NCBI GenBank assembly: GCA_037178625.1
Contig: CM074140.1
Coordinates: 930,001-994,000 of the forward strand
Reading direction: 5' to 3'
DNA from: Skeletonema tropicum
Lineage: Eukaryota > Bacillariophyta > Thalassiosirophyceae > Thalassiosirales > Thalassiosiraceae
Length of the DNA: 64,000 nt
Shown here: piece after piece, positions 40,668-50,000 of the stretch
How the letters are laid out: every line of letters begins with the position of its first letter
Position numbering within the stretch: position 1 is the first letter of the stretch
Made by a program: the position numbers and the translations under genes
The notes under the pieces: generated by a model
The model's database searches: none
What the model saw: only the letters and a program-made list of their open reading frames with translations
What the model was told of the DNA's origin: nothing

Positions 40668-42029
40668 ATGAAAGTAATGGAAAGAAGTGCTGGTTGTAAG
40701 AGAAAGAGAGGCGATGCTGCCAAATCTGCGGTGATGGCATCATCATCACCATCGCCACCGAATGGCTATGACATTGTCAATGTAACACAATGGCTACATG
40801 GCTGGTCGAGCCGTGCCATCGGCAGCAACACGAACAACAGCAGCAGCAACGCCACCAATGTCACAAATCATGTTCTCCCACTGATAGACTTACGTTCCTA
40901 TGAACAATTCAACCACAAACATCTCCATACCGACGATACAACACCTGTGATTGTGAATCTGCCTCTCGAAACATTAATATCAGGAGAAAGATCATGCGAG
41001 CTCCCACCAAGGCATGTAGAATTCGCCATTCTTGTTCCAAACACCTACACGGAAGTATTTTTATCACGCAATTCAGAATGCACTATTCACAATTTGTTCT
41101 TTGCATCCAAGAGTTCAGCAACACAGCAGAGTAGAAAGCCGTGGTTGGTGCGCCAAGTGATTTTGGAGACTGAACATTTGTGGAGGAGTGAAGTGGAACT
41201 ATTGGATAATATCAAATGCAGTATCGATAGAAGCTGCGAAAGTAAAAGCAGTGAACTCTCGTTTCGCCCACTTCCAAGATTATGGAAACCGGATCCTTTA
41301 GTGTCTTCTGGGTTACTACCAATACTAAAAGAATGGATGAGCAACTCAGAAGATAACAATCAACATACTCCATCTATGGTATTTGATCTTGGTAGTGGTG
41401 CTGGTAGAGATGTCTGCTATCTTGCCGAGGAGACAAAGGCGTTTTATCATAATTCAGTACTACAGCAGCAAACCAAGGAACAGAGCAACAACGAATTTCC
41501 ACTTCACTTTGTGGGTGTGGATAATCACAAAGGAAGTGCAAGAAGATGTGAGCCACTATGGAGAAACCGCATGATAGATGATATTACAACCTCTCATTTG
41601 CTGAACCTCAATAAATTGGATTTAGTGAAGGATTGTTTCATGAACACAAGTTTCATCAATCAGGCAGCGACAAACGACAAGAGTCCACCGAGGGTATTGT
41701 GTATTTACGCTATACGATTCCTCAATCGTAAGCTGCTATCATATCTTGTTAACTCTACTTCAAGCGATCATGAGAATGGTACGTCTCTCTGTCTACCAAT
41801 TGGAACAATAATCGCAATAAGTCATTTTTGCAAACCAACGAAGATAGCCGAATGGAACTTTGATCATCCAAAAGTATCAAATGTTTTAGATCGCGATGAG
41901 TTGAGTACTTTGTTTGGCAGAAAAAAGAATGATGTTGACAAAAAATGGGCAATTTTGAACGATGAAATCTGTCATGATGGAGATCATGGAAGGACATTGA
42001 TACAATTCATTGCAAGAAAGATCGCGTAA
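40668..42029 (+). CDS. Rhodanese-like plus SAM methyltransferase fusion (453 aa)
   Basis: ATG at 40668. Residues about 65-105 (VLPLIDLRSYEQFNHKHL ... PVIVNLPLETL) look like the first half of a rhodanese domain. The usual active-site Cys loop is not obvious, so that part is probably non-catalytic. Residues about 195-330 form a class I methyltransferase: LPRLWKPDPLVS, then FDLGSGAGRDVCYLAE and GVDNHKGSARR as the SAM site and acidic strand end. CIYAIRFLNRKLLSYL is the motif IV region. Fusions of a rhodanese-like and a TehB-like methyltransferase domain occur in fungi and algae, with no substrate known to me. It ends close to the convergent gene at 42101. Confidence 0.68.
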   Translation: MKVMERSAGCKRKRGDAAKSAVMASSSPSPPNGYDIVNVTQWLHGWSSRAIGSNTNNSSSNATNVTNHVLPLIDLRSYEQFNHKHLHTDDTTPVIVNLPLETLISGERSCELPPRHVEFAILVPNTYTEVFLSRNSECTIHNLFFASKSSATQQSRKPWLVRQVILETEHLWRSEVELLDNIKCSIDRSCESKSSELSFRPLPRLWKPDPLVSSGLLPILKEWMSNSEDNNQHTPSMVFDLGSGAGRDVCYLAEETKAFYHNSVLQQQTKEQSNNEFPLHFVGVDNHKGSARRCEPLWRNRMIDDITTSHLLNLNKLDLVKDCFMNTSFINQAATNDKSPPRVLCIYAIRFLNRKLLSYLVNSTSSDHENGTSLCLPIGTIIAISHFCKPTKIAEWNFDHPKVSNVLDRDELSTLFGRKKNDVDKKWAILNDEICHDGDHGRTLIQFIARKIA

Positions 42030-42100
42030 CTGCCTCAATCCTAGTAAATGTTTGTGTTATTGACCATACTTATGACAAGACTGCACCGAACTTCATCTGA

Positions 42101-42856
42101 CTATACCAGTTCCATATCTTCAGCACCTACTGAGTCTGAGTAATTAAGATTTTCATTGCTCTCATTTTGTTCTACTTCGTCTGTGGGAATCTCTTCCCTC
42201 TGATTAGACCTCCTCCCCCTGTAAACGCCAAATCCATAAGCCACAAAGACGAGTATGGACACAGCCAGTATTCCTATGAAAAACCTAATCGGCTTGTTTG
42301 GAGCTTCTTCCGATTGAGATTGAGAAAATGATGCGGAGAGGGCAGTCTCCGCCGTGTCAACATCACTATTTTTTGAATTGGTCGCTATTTCGCCGCCGCC
42401 ATCGTTCACAATTGGCACGTTCGTCAGCTCTGGTGTATCATTCGTCGCAGCAGGCATAATTGTTGGAATATATGTTGGGTAATCAGTTGGAGATTTAGTT
42501 GGAGAATAAGACTCATCATCATCTATTGTCGGTGAAAATGTCGGTCCCGACGAAGTCGCTTGTGCTTGTGTACCCTTCGTTGCAGTGGGCGTAGATGTTG
42601 GATTATATGTTGGGTACTTTGTTGGCACAACAGCTTCTGTTGTTGCCGTTGTTGTTGCCGTTTGAGACACTGCCCCAGGCGTCGCTACAGTTGGAGCCGT
42701 TGTTGGAATGTACGTTGGCAACTCATCAGATGTTGGCATTTCAGTTGGAAAGTTGGAATCACCTGTGGAATCTTTTGTTGGTTCATAGGATGGTACGCCT
42801 TCAGATGCGCCTGATGTGCTGGCGTAGAGTAACACAAGTAGTTGTAGAAGTTTCAT
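42101..42856 (-). CDS. Pro-Thr-repeat type I surface protein (251 aa)
   Basis: ATG at 42856 with a signal peptide (residues 1-17, KLLQLLVLLYASTSGA). The extracellular part carries spaced PTYxPT/PTxxPT motifs (about 25-135; YPTYNPT and YPTYIPT examples), a hallmark of diatom secreted and wall-associated proteins and a likely O-glycosylation region. A membrane segment spans 192-211, followed by a basic stop-transfer RGRR and an acidic tail with Tyr-Ser near the end. Likely a cell-surface or silica-deposition/endomembrane protein. The exact role is unknown. Confidence 0.7.
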   Translation of the reverse strand: MKLLQLLVLLYASTSGASEGVPSYEPTKDSTGDSNFPTEMPTSDELPTYIPTTAPTVATPGAVSQTATTTATTEAVVPTKYPTYNPTSTPTATKGTQAQATSSGPTFSPTIDDDESYSPTKSPTDYPTYIPTIMPAATNDTPELTNVPIVNDGGGEIATNSKNSDVDTAETALSASFSQSQSEEAPNKPIRFFIGILAVSILVFVAYGFGVYRGRRSNQREEIPTDEVEQNESNENLNYSDSVGAEDMELV

Positions 42857-43496
42857 GGTTGTATAATTCAGGGTTCAAATTCAGGGCTGGTTCAGTGAAG
42901 TGTATCATTCAGGAAGATTATTTATTTCATGTATGTACAGGCTAACTGGCTGTGGCAGAACACCAAACGTCAATCGCAAACCACCAACAACAGAAGAAGA
43001 TGTACAATGATAAACGGACAATATTCTTTGTCTTTGGCAGCGTACGTTTGTTGTGTGGGAGATAGATGGTATTGTGAATAAATGCCTACATGACAGAAAT
43101 TTAAATTAGCACTGGTGGGAGTTACGGTTCACTTGATGTCGAAACAATATCGGCGATGGTCCTTTTCTATTAAATTCCTACGCATGTAAATGGGCTAGAG
43201 TCAAATTCTCACCCCTTCTTCTTTTAGAGATCATTTCATGATGAACCTACTTTACCCCTATGTACATAATACTTTAGGTAGCTGAACCTGACAAATCTCA
43301 AAATATTATATACACCCTCTTTATCCCAGAGGGGTGCAGTTTGAGATATCAAAAAGTGCAGCTTCCTGTAACCAGTATCCAGCACCCAGCTAGCACCAGC
43401 CAAGGGCACCAGCCCAGCACCCAGCACTCTGAGGTATCATTTCGTGATACTTACTGATAATATCATATCTTTTATCAGCGTGGTGATGCAATTCAA
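42857..43496. other. Intergenic, no gene seen
   Basis: Contains an imperfect run of CAGCACCCAGC/TAGCACCAGC words at 43377-43425 and two similar TCATTTC-TGAT stretches near 43233 and 43437. Nothing coding is supported. Confidence 0.45.
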
Positions 43497-44363
43497 ATGG
43501 CAAAGCTTCTGACATCCTTCTTCATAGCACAAGCGACAACATCATCATCTGCTGCATTCTTGCCGAAATTTCAAAGATTGACACCATTATTGCTCTCCAA
43601 CAACAGCATGGCTTCATCATCGCAACTTGCAGCGATTCTAGAATCTCCTTCTGCAGAGCGCAATAAGGGCCCAATATATGACATGGTGCTAGGATCCAAA
43701 GTGTTTCCAACTCTGATGGAGAATAATAATGACAAGGATAAGAAAATTCGGGTGCTGGAATTAGCTGCAGGGTGTGGTGTTCATAGCACCTACTTTGTTT
43801 CTACAGCACTTGCAGAGGGCATGAGTGTAGATTGGCACCCATCTGATCCAGACTTGGAAGCAAGACTGTCAATTGATGCACGTGTCCAAAGGGATAATTT
43901 AGCTGACTCCATCCGTCCAGCAAATGGATGGATACTTGGAAAGGCGGGAGGGACAGCCTGCAACGATGGTCATAGAGACAAAGGTGATGCTGGTGCTAAT
44001 AGTAACGGTGTCGGTGGGGTAGAAGCTGACTATAGTCAATATCACAATTACTTTGATTTGGTGACTTGTATTAATATGATTCACATCGCCCCTTGGGAGG
44101 CAACGATGGGTTTAATGGAATGCGCTGGAAAGACTCTGCGGAAGGGTGGAATACTTCTTTGCTATGGCCCCTACAAGGTAGGAGGCACTGCAGTAGAGTC
44201 TAATCTCAACTTTGATAGATCGCTCAAATCACGTGACTCTCGTTGGGGAGTACGTAATTTAGAAGATGTGATTGAGGAAGCAAAGAAGCAAGGATTAACA
44301 TTTGATTCGTATACCGAGATGCCTGCAAACAATTTAAGCGTTTTGTTTCGAAAGGAAACTTAA
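43497..44363 (+). CDS. METTL26/DUF938-like methyltransferase
   Basis: 288 aa, ATG at 43497. SERNKGPIYDMVLGSKVF, VLELAAGCGVHSTYFV, DWHPSDPD, CINMIHIAPWEATMGLMECAGKTLRKGGILLCYGPYKVGG and SRWGVRNLEDV follow the order of the DUF938 (UPF0585, METTL26) family closely. Family members are about 200-220 aa. The extra length is an N-terminal 40-residue leader (possible organelle signal, SSAAFLPKFQ) and a Gly-rich insertion at about 160-185 before DLVTCINMIHI. The substrate of the family is not established. The leader's SAAF step may again mark plastid import. Confidence 0.8.
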   Translation: MAKLLTSFFIAQATTSSSAAFLPKFQRLTPLLLSNNSMASSSQLAAILESPSAERNKGPIYDMVLGSKVFPTLMENNNDKDKKIRVLELAAGCGVHSTYFVSTALAEGMSVDWHPSDPDLEARLSIDARVQRDNLADSIRPANGWILGKAGGTACNDGHRDKGDAGANSNGVGGVEADYSQYHNYFDLVTCINMIHIAPWEATMGLMECAGKTLRKGGILLCYGPYKVGGTAVESNLNFDRSLKSRDSRWGVRNLEDVIEEAKKQGLTFDSYTEMPANNLSVLFRKET

Positions 44364-44456
44364 AATATTGTAGCAAATATAACACAGAGCAATAATTAAG
44401 GTTTCTTGACACAATGTATATGAATTGCATCTACCTCCAGTCCAACTTTACTCTCT

Positions 44457-45275
44457 TCAATCAAATGCATCTTTGTTCAATGAAACACTTCCAAACAAAT
44501 GTATATCCACACTCTGTCCACTTCTATAACCCATCTCCATAAACGCCAATAACCGGACTGTTCTCGGCCCACAAATCCTCAGTCCCAATCCAGACATTTC
44601 ATACCCCGAGCTTCGATCCCTCGCAAACGTCCATATAGGCAACATTTCCGGATTTTCCTCCGAAGACAACCTCAATGACACACCAATACTCCCCTTTTGC
44701 TTCAAATATTCATCCATCGCCTTTCGATTGACTGATGCAACATTGATTTTGAGACATACTCCATCCGGTATACGAATGATGGCCGAGTCGGATTCTTGGA
44801 CACTCCCATGAAGAGAGAATGAGAAGGGTGACCCTGGCAAGAAGGAATTGTTGCGTTCTCCAACGATATTTTGGGAGGGGTGTTCTTTGATTTGTTGAAA
44901 GGCTGTTACTGCTGCTCGCATAGCTGTAAGTTTTCTAACGTTGATGGGGTTTGATTGTGGTGTTGCTGCGGCGGCGGGGGGGGGCGCTGGTGTAGGAGCT
45001 GGTCGCCGAGAAGACGATGAGCTGCTGCTGCCGCTCGTTCGATGAGATGTTGATGATGGTTTTCTGCTGCTTGACTTCCTTTCCTCTCTCTCTGGCTTTG
45101 GCTGTTCCACCTCTCGATAGGTTGTGCTTGGCCGCGGCATGGTTTTGCGAGCATTTTGCAGGGCTGATGTGAACTCGGATTTTTCTGCAAATGTTGATGA
45201 GTCAATTCCGTACGATTTGAGCTCAGATTTGAGCTCAGAGAGCTTCATCGACGAGATGTCCGGCAGGTTAGACAT
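44457..45275 (-). CDS. SAP-motif protein (272 aa)
   Basis: ATG at 45275. Residues 8-43 (SMKLSELKSELKSYGIDSSTFAEKSEF) form a SAP helix-turn-helix, a DNA/RNA-binding motif. A Ser/Arg/Pro-rich linker with poly-Pro (about 65-110) follows. The C-terminal 150 residues are predicted beta-rich (IIRIPDGVCLKINVASVN, GLGLRICGPRTVRLLAFMEMGYRSG) and match no family I know. The gene lies 211 nt downstream of the truncated DPH2 frame on the same strand. Confidence 0.65.
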   Translation of the reverse strand: MSNLPDISSMKLSELKSELKSYGIDSSTFAEKSEFTSALQNARKTMPRPSTTYREVEQPKPEREERKSSSRKPSSTSHRTSGSSSSSSSRRPAPTPAPPPAAAATPQSNPINVRKLTAMRAAVTAFQQIKEHPSQNIVGERNNSFLPGSPFSFSLHGSVQESDSAIIRIPDGVCLKINVASVNRKAMDEYLKQKGSIGVSLRLSSEENPEMLPIWTFARDRSSGYEMSGLGLRICGPRTVRLLAFMEMGYRSGQSVDIHLFGSVSLNKDAFD

Positions 45276-45486
45276 GATCTGAGGTACTTTAGTTTGGTGG
45301 CGTCGGTGTTGATTCAGACTAAAATGAGCTTGTAGCCTGCCGATGCCTGTAGCACAGCCCGAAGGTCGATGAGCGCAAAAAAAATGACGGAAGGATTGTC
45401 CAAGTGCGCCACTTCATGTACTAATTCCGATGTTCAATTTGAACCTGGAATCACAATAAAAGATTTAGATGCATCCCATTTGTTAT

Positions 45487-46092
45487 TCATGCACCAAACG
45501 AATACACTACAGGAATGCTCTCGGTTGGAGCCAAGCAGGCATATCCATAATGAACTATCACATGTGCATTGAGATGATTTGCAGAGACCTCATCTGGACA
45601 GCAGGATCCATAGGTGGTATCCCCAAGAATGAATACCAATGGAAATTGTTGCAAGTGGTTATTAATGGGAGTAGAACTAGCAGTTGCTGTTGCGTCTTGT
45701 TGAGAGAGGAGCTTTGATTTGTACGCTGACATGATGGCATGTTCCATCAGCCACGAAACCTCGGATGCATCGGCGAGTAGCTCGTCTGGAAATTGGAGCG
45801 CCACACGACATAGAAATCCATCTTCCTCGGTAGCATTGGATTCGATGGAAGAAGAAGTAGCAGCAGTGTTTGACGCCAAAAGTAGTCGACCACGTGATGT
45901 ATTTGTTGACCAATCCAGCTTTTCGACGACTTCCTTTGCTACACGGTCGATTTCATAATATTCTTCTACTGAGATGTTGCCGCGTTCAGATGAAGACGAG
46001 GATTTATGAGCAGCATCAGTGATATCATTGGAAGCAGCTGCTTCTTCCATGATACGACTGCCGTCGTCGAACATTATCCGTGGAGGACTCAT
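45487..46092 (-). pseudogene. DPH2-like N-terminal fragment, truncated
   Basis: ATG at 46092, 201 aa. DPH2 pairs with DPH1 in the radical [4Fe-4S] enzyme that starts diphthamide synthesis on elongation factor 2. Recognisable: YYEIDRVAKEVVEKLDW, VALQFPDELLADA, FVILGDTTYGSCCPDEVSA and VHYGYACLAPTESIPVVYSFG, the first domain of the DPH1/DPH2 fold with its Cys pair; the SCCPDEV wording favours DPH2. Full DPH2 proteins exceed 400 aa with two more domains. Here the frame stops and only 211 nt separate it from the next gene, so the rest is missing. A GT at the last codon could be a splice donor, but no downstream DPH2-like exon is visible. Either a broken copy or an assembly loss. Confidence 0.72.
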
Positions 46093-47090
46093 GGTAGGGG
46101 ATTTGCCTCTTCTTTTTTCTTTTTTTCGGTTGTGGTTTCAACTGCTGAAAGCTACGTCACAGCTTCCCTCGGCTGGGGTGATAGATGGCCTGTGATGCTC
46201 CTGTGATGGCGTTGTCATTTTCATGATTCATGATGATGAAAAAGGAGGGTAAGAGAAGGAAGGAAGAGCGAAATGGGAGGAAATAGGTCTGCTGGGGAAG
46301 ACAAGAATTTAGTGCGCGGCCGCACTGGCGCACTAGAATCAAAAGCCTAGGTAATACTTGCACTACTAACTAACTACCTACCTCTGCTCTCTCTCATTAT
46401 GTATTTAGATGTACGTTTTACCAATATGTCACACTAAAGAAGGAACTAGTACAAAACTAAAACAAAAAGAGACTTCCAACCGAGAGGAGTCTTCTCTCTC
46501 CAGATACATAGTCTCACAAAGCAACTGTCCCACAACTTCAAGAATCAGTGACTGGACCAACATCGACTTGACTGGATAAGTTTTACAAGGATGCGCTACT
46601 TTCCTTTGCACTTGCATGCCCCAAACTGTATACCTCTCTGTTATGCAATGACTTTGTTGTTGCTGTCAGTGTAGTACCTATATCACATTTTCTCGGTGAA
46701 TCAATACTGGAGTAGTCTTCCTCCATCCTCACTCACATCACTTCCTATTTTTCCAACCACCACAACTGCCATGTATCCAACCCTCCACAGCTACTTCGTG
46801 TTGCGCCTGAAACGAACGATCAATTAGACAATTAGACAACTCTGTCCATTGAAGATGAGGTAGACGAAGAAGCTATGGCTCGACTATCTGCTGTACTATC
46901 GAGCTCTGAGCACCATACAAGGCGCAGCATCAGCTTGAGGCATCCCCGATGGATTCACTTGCTTGCTTTTCAATCAGTTCCGCGCTATTTCCGATGAGAA
47001 ATCTACGTAGGAATTGGTAATATCTTCCGATAAAAAATTCCATTCCTAGCCAAATTTGCTCGGCTCATCACCAACATTGTCGAAGTTTTG
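46093..47090. other. About 1 kb without a supported gene
   Basis: A short frame at about 46836-47000 (IEDEVDEEAMARLSAVL...) lacks an ATG context and homology. Otherwise only AT-rich and pyrimidine-rich sequence, with a GTGCGCGGCCGCAC palindrome at 46311. Confidence 0.4.
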
Positions 47091-50000
47091 ATGTTGATCA
47101 CCATGAACTTCATCACACCACTCCTTCATTATTTGAGCAGCGCCCTTGGTGTTGTTACGGGCCCCACCGCTTATGATGGGGCCCGTGGCGATGACGGGCC
47201 CTGCCCTGCTGCCTGTCATCATTCCGCAAGCAATGAACATCCTCCGTCACTGAGGAGCCCGGAAAAAAATGACGGCGCGGATCAGTCCAAGGCATCGTGT
47301 GATGATAAATCATCCTCGTCAACGTCTAGATGGGCTGTATCCAACAGAAAATACAAAAGCACGAAGAAAAAAGCCAAACATTTCCGTCAACGCACGAGTA
47401 AACAAAACGATATTCATATTACAGCCAAGAAGTCCTCATCTTCTTCAACACTTGATTGGATAAAGTTCATCATCCAGCAGCTCTGTTTATTATTCATTTT
47501 CAGCAATTGCATCCAATGTGTTCAAGCATCATCATCCGGTGGCAATGCAGCAGCAGCTGCATCAACATCCGGTATTGCAGTAGTAGCAGCAGCTGCGGCA
47601 GGCTCTCTAGCAAACACGATTCGAAAGAGAGCGGGCACGAACAATGATTCTACTCCACGACGCACAAAGAGGAGACGCACCAAAAATGAAAGTAATCATC
47701 CAGCAATAGTCTTTCTTGAAAAGTGTGGTGCAAGCAAATCTTTGTTAGAAGCTGCGAGTAATTTGTTGAAGAGTGATGACAACAACGCTATTCAGAAAGT
47801 GATAGTCAATCTTTTGAATCTCCTCGGCAATGACATCATTGGAGCAGATGAATTGAAACAGCAGTTTATTTCATTGAAAGAACAATTGTACACTGCATTC
47901 ATGGATATATCTGGTGCTGAGTACGAAGGCCGGATCAACTTTGGAGACTGTTTATCGCTGGATACAGCTTTATTGATTCTAAAACACTACGCACCAGACA
48001 GCTGTGTTGGAACAGTATGTGAAGGAGTACGCAATCTAATTTGGAGAGGGAATGTGTGCATTCTTCAATTTCTGTTAGTGCTGCCGCGTTCACTCCATAA
48101 AGAAGCAGGAGGAGGTGACTGGACAAAGGATATTATTGACGGAATTGGCGCTCGTATAAAGTTTGTTGATATGCTCCTTCTCGCAGCAAAGAACAAAAAG
48201 ACATTCGCCCAGGAATTTCGGAGCTTTGCCACCAAGCACGGAGTGACTACGAGTGATTTGAAATTGGTTACCTTCATCTTTTATGCCATGCATATCAAGT
48301 TTTATCAGCTCGTGAATGGTAATTCAAATGCAACTCTAACTGTTGTATGTGCTTCAGCAGAGACTCATAAATGTTGGTTTGATCGTTGCAGTGAATTCAA
48401 AAATGAGGTGGTGGATAATTTAGGGCGACTCCCGCATGGTGAGCAAATTGCAGCGAGGAGATTGGCGAATATATTACAATACCCTGACGAAGCTCTCGAA
48501 AAGATCAGTGAGCAACTCCTTCGGGCATACACAGCTGTTGCTGAGGAGTTTGCTGACTTCAACGTCCCTGCACTTGAGGATGGATCTAAAATTGCCCAGC
48601 GCTTCGCTGGCAGAATCGATATGACTGATGACGAAAAAGAAGCATTGTTGAACACCATCAGGGAATCATGTCGAAAGGGTGGTCGAAAGTCTGCTGACAT
48701 GCTAGAAGAAGCAGCAGATCTGGTATTGCAACTAAGAGAAGAAGGTTTTTGTGACTCATATATAGAAGCTTTGGCTTTGCTGGACTTTATCCTTGGTAAG
48801 AATTATCGAAAACGTTGGGAAGCGACACAGATGGCACCTGCTGTAATAGCTTTTGTGAAAGAACAACGCGAGTTCCTCGGCAAGTGCAAGTCGGATGAAG
48901 AAACTCTTGCGGCGATTGAGCATGAATTTGGTAAAAATTATGTTCGAGTGTGGGTGAAGCTTGCAAAGGATGCGACTGCATTTGTGATAGAGCAACGAAA
49001 GCAGGGCAAGTGTATGAAGAACAAAGAGGCAATTGCAGCGATCAAGGAGGAGTTTTCCGAGAATCATGCCCGAGCGTGGGAATTGAAATTTATGATACCG
49101 ATTGCAACAGATTTCATCAAAAAGCAACGTGCCAATGGCAAGTGTGAGACGTTTCAAGAAGCTTTTGCGGCGATTCAGGAAGAATTTGGGATGAGTTATG
49201 CTCAAGCGTGGGAATGTACGCAGATGAAATCAATTGCAGCAGATTTCATTGAAAAGCAACGTGCCAATGGTATGTGTGAGACGTTTCAAGAAGCTTTTGC
49301 GGCGATTCAGGAAGAATTTGGGATGAGTTATGCTCGAGCGTGGGAATGTACGCAGATGATACCGATTGCGACTGATTTCATCAAAAAGCAACGTGCCAAT
49401 GGCAAGTGTGAGACGTTTCAAGAAGCTTTTGAGGCGATTCAGGAAGAATTTGGGATGAGTTATGCTCAAGCGTGGGAATGTACGCAGATGAAATCAATTG
49501 CAGCAGATTTCATCAAAAAGCAACGTGCCAATGGTATGTGTGAGACGTTTCAAGAAGCTTTTGCGGCGATTCAGGAAGAGTTGGGGATGAGTTATGCTCA
49601 AGCGTGGGAATGTACGCAGATGATACCGATTGCGACTGATTTCATTGAAATACAACGTGCCAATGGCAAGTGTGAGACGTTTCAAGAAGCTTTTGCGGCG
49701 ATTCAGGAAGAATTTGGGATGAGTTATGCTCAAGCGTGGGAATGTACGCAGATGAAATCAATTGCAGCAGATTTCATCAAAAAGCAACGTGCCAATGGCA
49801 AGTGTGAGACGTTTCAAGAAGCTTTTGCGGCGATTCAGGAAGAGTTTGGGATGAGTTATGCTCAAGCGTGGGAATGTACGCAGATGAAATCAATTGCAGC
49901 AGATTTCATCAAAAAGCAACGTGCCAATGGCATGTTTGAGACGTTTCCAGAAGCTTTTGCGGCGATTGAGGAAGAATTTGGTCTGAGTTATGCTCAAGCG

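Noticed and set aside
46836..47000. Short acidic-then-basic frame upstream of the repeat gene
   Set aside because: No start context and too short. Could be an untranslated leader or a chance frame.
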